DNA from: Bacteroidetes bacterium GWF2_33_38
GTDB lineage: Bacteria; Bacteroidota; Bacteroidia; Bacteroidales; GWF2-33-38
NCBI GenBank assembly: GCA_001769505.1
Contig: MEOF01000040.1
Coordinates: 1-64,000, forward strand
Reading direction: 5' to 3'
Length of the DNA stretch: 64,000 nucleotides
The position numbers and the translations under genes are program-made. Below, piece after piece: positions 42,282 through 51,124 of the stretch (the stretch's first letter is position 1; each line of letters opens with the position of its first letter). The notes below the pieces were generated by a model, which saw only the letters and a program-made list of their open reading frames with translations, had not been told where the DNA came from and did not search any database.

Positions 42282-44555
42282 GTGCCTAAATTTTTAAAAA
42301 TAAGTTTTGTTTTTTTCTCGATAATTGTATCGCTTTCAACTCAGTGTGTTTCTGATGAGTTGATAAATAAGTCATTAACCATTGATACCGCTACGTTTAA
42401 TAAAATTTATCATACTTTTGAAAAGTATTATGAGTCAGAAAATTATGATAGTGCTTATTATTATGGTCAGCAGGTTGTTTTACACTCATATAATTTGTTT
42501 GAACGAAAAAAGTCCATTACATACTCGTACATGGGAGAAATAGCCCAACGAAAAAATTTGTACACAGATGCTATTTTTTACTACAAAGAAGCGATGGCAA
42601 TTTATAATAAAACCGACGATTATAAATCAATAGCCTCAATAAATTCAACAATTGGCTATTTGCTGTATGTTACAGGCGAATACGAAGAAGCTTCTGTATT
42701 ATTGTCAAAGAACGAATCGTTTTGCTTTAAACACAATTTAAAGACCTCTTTAGCCCGCACATACATGGGATTAGGCTTTGTGTACAGAGGTTTAAATGCT
42801 TTTGGAAAAGGGCTTGAGTTTTTTTCTAAGTATTTAGAAATAGCATATGAATTAGATAATTATCAAGATATTTCAACCGCTTTAAACGAAATAGGAAACG
42901 TTTATTTGCTTTCAGGTGATTATGAAAAAGCAATTTCGTATCAAATTAAATCGATTGAGGTAAAGGAAGAATACAAAGATACCTTGGCTCTTTGCTATTC
43001 GTACAACGATATTTCGCTTTCGTATAAGTATTTGGGAAAATACGATTTGGCTTTGGAATATTTATTAAAGTCGGAAACAATAGCTATTAATTTTAAGTAC
43101 GATTATGTGCTGACAGCAGTTTACATAAATATTGCCGATATTTATAATCAAAAAGGAGATTTTACAAAAGCAGAAATCTATTTGAATAAAGCCTTAGCCA
43201 TTGCGTTGGGATTAAATCTAAAAAGCGAATTATCGGCTGTTTATGCTGAATTTAGTAGATTTATGGCTGAAAAAGGCGACTATAAAAAAGCCTACGAGTA
43301 CCAAGAGTTAACTACTTTGTACGCTGACTCGCTGCTCAACGAAAATGTTCATAAACAACTTAACGAACTTGCTGCCAAATATGAATTCGACAAAAAGCAA
43401 AAAGAAATAGCTTTGTTATCGAAAGATCAGCTTCTTCAACAAAATAAAATTACACAACAAAAATACATTCAATATACCTTGATATTCGGAATTGTTGTTT
43501 TTGTGATTGTATTAATAATTTTGGTTAACAGATATCAAATCAAACAGCGAGCAAATAAAGAATTGGCAAGAAAAAATGAAGAGATTTTTCAACAAAAAGA
43601 AGAGATAAGTTCTCAACGTGATGAGATTGAATACCAGCGTGATAAATTGTTGGATTTGAACTCCGAGATTTCAACTCAACGCGACCAGGTTACTTTACAA
43701 CGCGACGAAATTGTTGTGAAAAATAAAGAAATTAACGATAGCCTTAATTACGCAAAACGAATTCAGCAGGCATTGTTGCCCGATATTTCAAAAATATTTA
43801 ATGAAATAAATTCTAGTCTAGGAGAGTTGGGGGAGCCATTTGTTTTTTTTCGACCTAAAGATATAGTTTCAGGCGATTTTTATTGGATAAGAAAAAAGAA
43901 TAATAAGGTTTTTCTAACAGTAGCCGATTGTACTGGACATGGTGTGCCTGGTGCTTTTATGAGCATTCTGGGAATATCAGCATTAAATGAAATTATCAAC
44001 AACAACATTACTGAATCATCACAAATTTTATTGCAATTAAAAGCTTACATCATAAATTCGTTGCATCAAACCGGAAAAATGGGTGAAATGCAAGACGGAA
44101 TGGACATGGCTTTTTGTATAATCGACAGCGAAAATCGCACAATTGATTTTGCGGGAGCAAACAACTCGCTTTACATAGTTAAAAGTTTGCCAAGTTCATC
44201 AAGTTATAAAGTAGACGAAAAAACAAATTCCAACTTTATGAACTTTGAACTTTATGAACTAAAAGGAGATAAAATGCCATTGGGGATTCATGTTTCGGAA
44301 AAACCATTCAAAAGTGTATTTATAAATTACTTAGAAAACGACAGAATATATTTATTTACTGATGGCTATAAAGACCAAATTGGCGGTGTAAATAATAAAA
44401 AACTCAAGACCGTAAATTTTAAAAATAAAATTTTACAAATAAGCCTTCTGTCAATGACTCAACAAAAAGAAGAATTGACTAACTATTTTGAACAATGGAA
44501 GGGTTCAAACGAACAAGTTGACGACGTGCTTGTTTTAGGCATTAAACTTAAGTAA
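42282..44555 (+). CDS. TPR protein with membrane helix, coiled coil and SpoIIE phosphatase
   Basis: 757 residues from GTG 42282. Signal-like N-terminus (FLKISFVFFSIIVSLSTQC), then seven or so TPRs (about 50-360; for example YDLALEYLLKSETIA), a membrane helix (about 398-417), a coiled coil (about 425-490; EEISSQRDEIEYQRDKL) and a PP2C/SpoIIE domain (about 495-757) with FRPKDIVSGDFYW, VADCTGHGVPGAFMS, GMDMAFCIID and DDVLVLGIK, which supply the metal-binding aspartates. The TPRs lie in the periplasm and the Ser/Thr phosphatase inside, so it is probably a transmembrane signal receiver acting on an anti-sigma or anti-anti-sigma partner. No partner gene is adjacent. Confidence 0.85.
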   Translation: MPKFLKISFVFFSIIVSLSTQCVSDELINKSLTIDTATFNKIYHTFEKYYESENYDSAYYYGQQVVLHSYNLFERKKSITYSYMGEIAQRKNLYTDAIFYYKEAMAIYNKTDDYKSIASINSTIGYLLYVTGEYEEASVLLSKNESFCFKHNLKTSLARTYMGLGFVYRGLNAFGKGLEFFSKYLEIAYELDNYQDISTALNEIGNVYLLSGDYEKAISYQIKSIEVKEEYKDTLALCYSYNDISLSYKYLGKYDLALEYLLKSETIAINFKYDYVLTAVYINIADIYNQKGDFTKAEIYLNKALAIALGLNLKSELSAVYAEFSRFMAEKGDYKKAYEYQELTTLYADSLLNENVHKQLNELAAKYEFDKKQKEIALLSKDQLLQQNKITQQKYIQYTLIFGIVVFVIVLIILVNRYQIKQRANKELARKNEEIFQQKEEISSQRDEIEYQRDKLLDLNSEISTQRDQVTLQRDEIVVKNKEINDSLNYAKRIQQALLPDISKIFNEINSSLGELGEPFVFFRPKDIVSGDFYWIRKKNNKVFLTVADCTGHGVPGAFMSILGISALNEIINNNITESSQILLQLKAYIINSLHQTGKMGEMQDGMDMAFCIIDSENRTIDFAGANNSLYIVKSLPSSSSYKVDEKTNSNFMNFELYELKGDKMPLGIHVSEKPFKSVFINYLENDRIYLFTDGYKDQIGGVNNKKLKTVNFKNKILQISLLSMTQQKEELTNYFEQWKGSNEQVDDVLVLGIKLK

Positions 44556-44740
44556 TCGGTTTCTAATTCTTTTTTTTAATTATATTTCTTTAGGTCTTAT
44601 TTTATATTGTTTAGATTAGGGTTTTATATATTCAAGTTTATGCATCTATCAAGTTATCATAGGATTAATCACACTAAGATGTTAAATTTATTAAGAGCTG
44701 CTCTAGTTTAATTTGTTGTCGAAATTTTTTATGTACATAC

Positions 44741-44770
44741 TTGAGAAATTAGATTATTTATGTAAATTTG
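44741..44770 (+). promoter_or_regulatory. Bacteroidota promoter of the restriction-modification cassette
   Basis: TTG (44741-44743), 19 bases, TAAATTTG (44763-44770), 13 bases before the first ATG (44784). This is the only clear promoter of the three-gene cassette. Confidence 0.7.
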
Positions 44771-44783
44771 TAACCATTGTGTA

Positions 44784-46037
44784 ATGTTAACTAATATGGT
44801 TATGAAAGAATATATTTCTCTATCTGAAGCAGCAGAATTATTAGGAAAAAGCAAAGAAACTTTGCGTCGTTGGGATAGAGAAGGAAAGTTAACCGCTGTG
44901 CGTGAACCGATGAGTAATTATCGAGTTTACAAAAAAGATCAATTCGATTTGTTTTCAAATTTTTTATTGAAAAATGAAATAGAAGAAGTTTCAAACTATG
45001 CAAAAGCCGAAAAAGAATATACCGTTTTAGAATTATTTGCAGGAGCAGGAGGTTTGGCAGTAGGACTTGAAAAAGCTGGTTTAAATTGTGTCGCTTTGAA
45101 TGAAATTGATAAATCGGCTTGTCAAACTTTACGCAAAAATCGTCCATTTTGGAATGTTTTAGAAGGAGATATTAAAGATTATTATTTTTCGGAATATTAC
45201 AATAAAGTTGATGTTGTAACTGGAGGATTTCCTTGTCAAGCATTTAGTTATGCAGGAAAAAAATTAGGTTTAGCTGATGCTCGAGGAACTTTATTTTATG
45301 AATTTGCGAGAGTTGTAAAAGAAGTTAATCCACCAATTTGTATTGGCGAAAATGTTCGTGGTTTATTAAGTCACGAAAATGGAAAAACTTTGCAAGGAAT
45401 GATTTCAATTTTAGATGAAATTGGCTACAATGTAGTTCCTTATGAAGTTTTAAAAGCTATAAATTTTAAAGTTCCTCAAAAACGAGAACGATTAATTTTG
45501 GTTGGAATTAGAAAAGATATTGATATAAAATACGAATATCCAACACCATTTAAGAAAATTTACACACTTTCTGATGCTTTGAAAAAAAGCGAATTATTCG
45601 ATTGTGATGTTCCTCAATCTGAAGGTTCAAAATATCCAAAACATAAAAAAGAAGTTTTAGATTTAGTTCCTCAAAAAGGCTATTGGCGTGATTTACCTTT
45701 AGATATTCAAAAAGAATTTATGGGACAAAGTTTTTATTTGGGCGGTGGAAAAACTGGAATGGCACGGCGTATTGGTTGGGATGAACCGTGTTTAACATTA
45801 ACTTGCAGTCCAGCACAAAAACAAACAGAAAGATGTCATCCAGAAGAAACTCGTCCGTTTACGGTTCGTGAATATGCCCGAATTCAAACTTTTCCTGATG
45901 ATTGGCAATTTGAAGGTTCAATTTCGCAACAATATAAACAAATAGGAAATGCGTTTCCAGTTAATTTGGCTCGTGAAGTTGGATTTTCGATTGTGAAATT
46001 TCTGAATAATTTCTATCATAACTTTAAAAACAAATAG
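44784..46037 (+). CDS. DNA (cytosine-5) methyltransferase with N-terminal HTH
   Basis: 417 residues from ATG 44784; ATG 44802 (MKEYISLSEAAELLG) is an equally good start. Residues of about 8-60 are a MerR/excisionase-type helix-turn-helix (ISLSEAAELLGKSKETLRRW). The C5-methyltransferase motifs follow: I LELFAGAGGLAVG, IV GGFPCQAFS with the catalytic Cys, VI GENVRG, VIII PQKRERLILVG, X QIGNAFPVNLA. Its TRD region is short. It protects host DNA against the endonuclease encoded 2 bases downstream; the HTH may let it repress its own promoter, as with HTH-carrying M.EcoRII/M.MspI-type enzymes. Confidence 0.9.
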   Translation: MLTNMVMKEYISLSEAAELLGKSKETLRRWDREGKLTAVREPMSNYRVYKKDQFDLFSNFLLKNEIEEVSNYAKAEKEYTVLELFAGAGGLAVGLEKAGLNCVALNEIDKSACQTLRKNRPFWNVLEGDIKDYYFSEYYNKVDVVTGGFPCQAFSYAGKKLGLADARGTLFYEFARVVKEVNPPICIGENVRGLLSHENGKTLQGMISILDEIGYNVVPYEVLKAINFKVPQKRERLILVGIRKDIDIKYEYPTPFKKIYTLSDALKKSELFDCDVPQSEGSKYPKHKKEVLDLVPQKGYWRDLPLDIQKEFMGQSFYLGGGKTGMARRIGWDEPCLTLTCSPAQKQTERCHPEETRPFTVREYARIQTFPDDWQFEGSISQQYKQIGNAFPVNLAREVGFSIVKFLNNFYHNFKNK

Positions 46038-46039
46038 AT

Positions 46040-46876
46040 ATGACAAAACAAGAAAGAGTTGCTTTAGCAATTAAAGAAGTTGTTTCAAAAATGATGAATA
46101 GAGTTATGGATAACGTAATGATAAAAGATCCATTTATCAAAGAAAAACATCAAGCTGCAAAACCACTTTATGCAGCTTTAGTGCCTGATGAAATTTTTAA
46201 AGGTTCGCATTTCGAAAGACGGTTTGTAACTCCTTTTGGAAGTGTTTGGGAACGATTAGCTCAAGTTGTTGCAATTGAAGCTCACGGAAATTGCACAATG
46301 GGACATAATGTAAGTGGAATTGTTGGAAGCGAAAGTTTAAGAAGAATTCAAGAAGTATTAAATAGACTAGAACATAACAAAAAAGGAGAATTTAAATTTA
46401 AACCTGATTGGAAAAGCGAACTTAAATATATTCATGAAGGTGGTGGAGAGCCAATTCCTGTTAGTGTAACTTGTGATATTTTTATTCATAATAAAGAAAC
46501 AAATACAAAGTATGCTTTTGAATTAAAAGGTCCTTTACCAAATAGCGACCAAACAAAAGTAAGTAAAGAAAAAATGTTCAAATTATTGGCAATGAAACCA
46601 AAACAAGTTGATTTTGCATATTATGCCTTGCCTTATAATCCTTATGGAAAAAAAGAAGATTATAAATGGGCTTTTCCTTTAAGATGGTTTAATATGCAAG
46701 AAGATGAGTCTGTTTTAATCGGAAATGAATTTTGGGAATTAATTGGAGGTGCAGGAACTTATAATAACTTCATCAAAGAAGTTAATCTTTTAGGACAAGA
46801 ATATAGAGATAGAATTTACAGAGAATTTTTAGAAATTGAACCTCCATTGAATTCAGAAAGCAATTTATTAAAATAA
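46040..46876 (+). CDS. TdeIII-family type II restriction endonuclease
   Basis: 278 residues. It matches the TdeIII family along its length: LYAALVPDEIFKGSHFERRF, GSVWERLAQVVA, the PD-(D/E)xK-like CDIFI...YAFELKG (about 147-173), PNSDQTKVSKEKMFKLLA, YYALPYNPYG, and WFNMQEDESVLIGNEFW. The family is, from memory, tied to GGNCC-type sites; the exact site here is not known. It starts 2 bases after the first methyltransferase and ends 10 bases before the second, so it is embedded between two protective enzymes. No frame damage, so probably active. Confidence 0.85.
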   Translation: MTKQERVALAIKEVVSKMMNRVMDNVMIKDPFIKEKHQAAKPLYAALVPDEIFKGSHFERRFVTPFGSVWERLAQVVAIEAHGNCTMGHNVSGIVGSESLRRIQEVLNRLEHNKKGEFKFKPDWKSELKYIHEGGGEPIPVSVTCDIFIHNKETNTKYAFELKGPLPNSDQTKVSKEKMFKLLAMKPKQVDFAYYALPYNPYGKKEDYKWAFPLRWFNMQEDESVLIGNEFWELIGGAGTYNNFIKEVNLLGQEYRDRIYREFLEIEPPLNSESNLLK

Positions 46877-46886
46877 AATTTGAGAA

Positions 46887-48419
46887 ATGAAACAAAATAA
46901 ATTTACATTCATTGACCTTTTTTCAGGAATTGGAGGTTTTAGAATGGCCCTCGAAAATATTGGTGGAAATTGCTTAAATTTTAGCGAAATAAATAAAGAT
47001 GCAATAAATACATATTGTACAAATTTTGATGAAGATTTTGAATATAATTTAGGAGATATTACCAAGATAAAAAAATTGCCAAATCACGATTTACTAACTG
47101 GTGGTGTGCCTTGTCAAAGTTGGTCAATTGCAGGAAGAAATCTAGGTTTTGATGACGATAGAGGACAATTATGGAACGATACAATTTATCTTCTTAATCA
47201 ATCAAAACCAAAAGCATTTATTTTTGAAAATGTTAAAGGTTTAGTTGACCCAAGAAATAAAGAAGCATTTTCTTATATATTAAACCGCATTAGAGAGGCA
47301 GGATATTTTGCAAATTATTATTTAATTAATTCTTATGATTATAGCGTTCCGCAAAATAGAATGCGTGTATATATTGTTGGTTTTAGAGAAAAAGAATTTG
47401 CTGAAAAATTTAATATCCCAAAACCATTAAAAAACAAAATACGATTAGGTAATATATTGTCAAATTTTGAAGTTAAATCAATACAAAATGAACCAATTGT
47501 TCAGAAAAATTTATTTGGCGAAAATATTACAACTCGAAATATGAGTTTATCAAATAGCAACGGGTTTAATGACTATTTTTTATTTAATGATTTACGAAAT
47601 GGTCATTCAACAATTCATTCTTGGGATATTTTAGATACAACTGAAAGACAAAAAAATATTTGTTATTTATTATTAAAAAATAGACGCAAAAGTGCATATG
47701 GTAATTTAGATGGAAATCCTTTGTCATATAAACATTTTAAAGAATTAGATAATTCAATATTAGAAAATGAACTAGAAGAATTAGTTACATTAGACATATT
47801 AAAAAAAGAAGGATATTCATTTTCAATTAATGATTTTGACAAAAAAAATATTTCAGAAGATGAAAAATGTATTCTAGATTGTTCTATTAATAATTTCTTA
47901 TTTGTTGAGAATTTAAAAACTGATAGAAATTTAAAGTTAAAAAAAATATCAATTTCTAAAACATTAAAAACATTACAAGAAAAAGGAGTAATTTCAAGTT
48001 GTGAAAATAGATATGATTTTAAAAACACAAAAATAAGTACTGGTTTATTTGGTATTAATAGAATATTTCTACCAACTTCAAATATTTTTCCAACATTGGT
48101 TGCAAGCGATACAAATGATTACATTTCAACTAAAGAAATTAATGCAAAAACCCCAATTGAATACAAAAATATTTTTATTGAAGAAATTTTTAAAAGAGGA
48201 AATTTCCGAAAGATAACAAAAGAAGAAACTTGTCTTATTCAAGGTTTTCCCAAAGATTTTAAATTGCCCGAAAATAGAGCAAGATGGATGAAACTTTTAG
48301 GAAATAGTGTTTCAGTTCCAGTTATTGAGATGTTAGGAAAAGCTATTTTTGAAACAGGCATTTTCGACTTAAATGAGAATGTTTTAGAATATAAGCCTGT
48401 CGCAATGAGTAGCTATTAA
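46887..48419 (+). CDS. Second DNA (cytosine-5) methyltransferase
   Basis: 510 residues. Motif I FIDLFSGIGGFRMALE, IV GGVPCQSWSIAGRN with the catalytic Cys, VI FENVKG, VIII PQNRMRVYIVG, and X LLGNSVSVPV. Between VIII and IX is a long target-recognition region (about 190-440) with RNGHSTIHSWDILDTTERQK and a Lys/Glu-rich, very AT-rich stretch (47.6-48.0 kb). It ends 17 bases from the convergent fdhA gene. With the first methyltransferase it could protect the two strands of an asymmetric site, or a second site. AT-richness above the neighbours suggests the cassette was acquired. Confidence 0.9.
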   Translation: MKQNKFTFIDLFSGIGGFRMALENIGGNCLNFSEINKDAINTYCTNFDEDFEYNLGDITKIKKLPNHDLLTGGVPCQSWSIAGRNLGFDDDRGQLWNDTIYLLNQSKPKAFIFENVKGLVDPRNKEAFSYILNRIREAGYFANYYLINSYDYSVPQNRMRVYIVGFREKEFAEKFNIPKPLKNKIRLGNILSNFEVKSIQNEPIVQKNLFGENITTRNMSLSNSNGFNDYFLFNDLRNGHSTIHSWDILDTTERQKNICYLLLKNRRKSAYGNLDGNPLSYKHFKELDNSILENELEELVTLDILKKEGYSFSINDFDKKNISEDEKCILDCSINNFLFVENLKTDRNLKLKKISISKTLKTLQEKGVISSCENRYDFKNTKISTGLFGINRIFLPTSNIFPTLVASDTNDYISTKEINAKTPIEYKNIFIEEIFKRGNFRKITKEETCLIQGFPKDFKLPENRARWMKLLGNSVSVPVIEMLGKAIFETGIFDLNENVLEYKPVAMSSY

Positions 48420-48436
48420 TTTTTTTTTTGGTAATG

Positions 48437-51121
48437 TTATTCCATATTTATTTTTTCAATTTTAATCGAACAAACTTTCGTTTCCGGAATTTTTGCAACA
48501 GGGTCAATAGAGCAAATTGTTAATTCGTTCGTTGGTGTTTCAAAAAAATGAAAAGTCATTGAAACAACCCCTTGTGGGCAAATTTCGTTCACATCGACCT
48601 TGACAGTAACTTCTCCGCGTCGAGATTTTGCTTTAACCATATCGCCATGTTTGATTCCATATTTTTTTGCATCTTCAGGATGAATTCGAAGCAATTCTTC
48701 ACTGTCGAGTATTCGTAATCCTTCAACTCTGCGTGTCATAGTGCTTGTATGATAATGGAATAAACTTCTGTCGGTAGTAAGCAATAATGGATAATCTTTA
48801 TCAGGAAGTTCGTCAGATAAACGATAAGTTAACGGAATAAATTTTGCCTTTCCCGAAGCAACCGCAAAACGTTCGGTATGCAATATTTTTGTGCCCATGT
48901 GTTCAGTTGTAGGGCAGGGCCATTGCAAACCAACTTTTTCAATCCTTTCGTAGGTAATTCCGGCATAGCTTGGCGTTAATTGACGGATTTCTTCGAATAT
49001 TTCTTCTTCCGATTCAAAATCGAATCCTTTTTCCCCCATTCGTTTTGCAATTCCGCAGGTAATTTTCCAGTCTTCTTTTGAATCACCAATTGGGTTAATT
49101 GCTTTTCTCACTCGTTGTACTCGACGTTCGGTATTGGTAAATGTTCCGTTTTTTTCGGCAAATGTTGCTGCTGGTAACACTACATCAGCGTATTTTGCCG
49201 ATTCGGTGAAGAAAATATCTTGTACAACAAAAAAATCTAATTTGTCAAGAGCTTTCTTTACGTGATTTGCATTTGCTTCGCTCAATACAGGATTTTCGCC
49301 TACTTGGTACAATGCTGTGATTTTTCCTTCTTCTATTTGATCAAAAATTTCGGTATGTGTTATTCCAACTTTATTGCTTAATGAAACGCCCCATGCTTTT
49401 TCAAATTTTTGTTGTGCCGCAGGATTTGTAACATTCTGATATCCTGTATAAACATCAGGTAAACCGCCCATATCGCAAGCTCCCTGAACGTTGTTTTGTC
49501 CTCGCAATGGATTAACGCCCGATGATTCTTTTCCAATATTTCCAGTAAGTAATGCAAGATTACTAATTGCCAACACATTATCGGTTCCGTGCGTGTGTTG
49601 AGTAATTCCCATGGCATAAACTATTGATGAAGGGGTATTGGTGGCGTATAATCTTGCTGCTTCAATAATTTGTTTTTGAGGAACTCCTGTAAGTTTTTCA
49701 ACTTGTTTTAAGCTAAATTCGGCTAACGATTCTACCAATTTATCATAATCTTCGGTTCGTTCTTCAATAAATTTTCTGTCAACCAAGCCTTCTTCAATAA
49801 TTACCCGTGCCATTCCCATTACTAAGGCTACATCAGAGCCAGGTTTTTGACGAATATGAATATCGGCAAATCTTACTAAGTCAATTTCTTTAGGATTTGC
49901 AACAATGATTTTTGCTCCGTTTCTCTTAGCTTGTTTAATGTGTAATCCAATAATTGGGTGAGCTGCAGTTGTATTTGAACCAATCGAAAAAATAGTTTTT
50001 GCATTTATAAATTCGTCAATTGAATTTGTCATGGCTCCACTTCCGAAAGATTGTACTAAACCCGATACCGTTGGTGCATGACACAATCTTGCACAATGGT
50101 CTATATTGTTGGTTCCCATAACTGCACGGGTAAATTTTTGAATCACGTAATTTTCTTCGTTTGTAATTTTAGCCGAAGCAAGAGCTGCAAATTTATCTTT
50201 CTTACTTTTGGCAAATTTTTCGGCTATCAAGTCAAATGCTTCGTCCCAGCTTGCTGTTACAAACTTTCCATCTTTTTTTATCAAAGGAGTGGTTAATCGT
50301 TCATGATTGTTCACAAATTCATACCCAAATCGTCCTTTTACACACAATCGTCCTTTATTTACAATACTCGTTCTGTCTCCTCTGGAACTTACAATTTTGT
50401 TATCTCTAACGCCAAGAATTATATTGCAGCCAACGCCACAATATGAACAAACTGTTTTTACTTCGCGAGTAGGAATTTGTGTTTTAATGGGCTGAAGAGC
50501 ACCAACTGGGCAACGAACTACGCATTCGCCACACGACTCACAAACCGATTCGATTATCGGTTTATTCATAAACGTACTGATTACGGTCTCAAATCCTCTG
50601 TTTCCGTAGTTTAATGCGTTAACTCCTTGCACTTCGTCACAAGTACGAACACAAATTCCGCACATAATACATTTATTGTGGTCGAGTATGAAAAATGGAT
50701 TTGATTTATCGGGTTCGATATATGGCTTGGTTCGTCGCAAATTATTAAATCCTTCTTGATTTATACCAACAAATGCGGTTACTTTTTGCAATTCGCATTG
50801 ATTGTTTTTTGAACAAGTTGTACAATCTTGAGTATGATTTGCATGAATTAATTCTAACGAAGTTTGTCGAGTAAGTTTTATATCCTCACTTTCTGTTTTT
50901 ATTGTCATTCCTTCGGTAATAGGAGTTTTGCACGCAATTGTTTGTCCTCTCATACCTTCAACTTCGACTAGACACATGCGGCAATTTCCTGAGGGGACTA
51001 AATCTTCGTGATGACAAAGATTCGGTATATAAATCCCATTTTCGAGTGCGGCTTCTAAAATGGTCTTGTTCGAACTTGTTGAAATTTTTACTCCGTCGAT
51101 AATTATGTTAACATTTTTCAT
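48437..51121 (-). CDS. fdhA: Formate dehydrogenase catalytic subunit (Mo/W bis-MGD, Cys type)
   Basis: 894 residues, cytoplasmic (no Tat signal). Iron-sulfur sites: [2Fe-2S] Cys36/47/50/64; His-ligated [4Fe-4S] His96, Cys100/103/109; two ferredoxin [4Fe-4S] at Cys151/154/157/161 and Cys194/197/200/204; and the bis-MGD domain cluster Cys225/228/232/260. The active site reads HCARLCHAPT, so the metal ligand is Cys347, not selenocysteine, followed by His348. This NuoG/HydA-like front with an FdhF-like core is the architecture of NAD-linked or electron-bifurcating formate dehydrogenases. Last gene of the mobA/nuoE-nuoF-fdhA operon, 3 bases after nuoF. A nitrate-reductase-like or NuoG role is less likely. 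Confidence 0.9.
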   Translation of the reverse strand: MKNVNIIIDGVKISTSSNKTILEAALENGIYIPNLCHHEDLVPSGNCRMCLVEVEGMRGQTIACKTPITEGMTIKTESEDIKLTRQTSLELIHANHTQDCTTCSKNNQCELQKVTAFVGINQEGFNNLRRTKPYIEPDKSNPFFILDHNKCIMCGICVRTCDEVQGVNALNYGNRGFETVISTFMNKPIIESVCESCGECVVRCPVGALQPIKTQIPTREVKTVCSYCGVGCNIILGVRDNKIVSSRGDRTSIVNKGRLCVKGRFGYEFVNNHERLTTPLIKKDGKFVTASWDEAFDLIAEKFAKSKKDKFAALASAKITNEENYVIQKFTRAVMGTNNIDHCARLCHAPTVSGLVQSFGSGAMTNSIDEFINAKTIFSIGSNTTAAHPIIGLHIKQAKRNGAKIIVANPKEIDLVRFADIHIRQKPGSDVALVMGMARVIIEEGLVDRKFIEERTEDYDKLVESLAEFSLKQVEKLTGVPQKQIIEAARLYATNTPSSIVYAMGITQHTHGTDNVLAISNLALLTGNIGKESSGVNPLRGQNNVQGACDMGGLPDVYTGYQNVTNPAAQQKFEKAWGVSLSNKVGITHTEIFDQIEEGKITALYQVGENPVLSEANANHVKKALDKLDFFVVQDIFFTESAKYADVVLPAATFAEKNGTFTNTERRVQRVRKAINPIGDSKEDWKITCGIAKRMGEKGFDFESEEEIFEEIRQLTPSYAGITYERIEKVGLQWPCPTTEHMGTKILHTERFAVASGKAKFIPLTYRLSDELPDKDYPLLLTTDRSLFHYHTSTMTRRVEGLRILDSEELLRIHPEDAKKYGIKHGDMVKAKSRRGEVTVKVDVNEICPQGVVSMTFHFFETPTNELTICSIDPVAKIPETKVCSIKIEKINME

Positions 51122-51124
51122 TTT

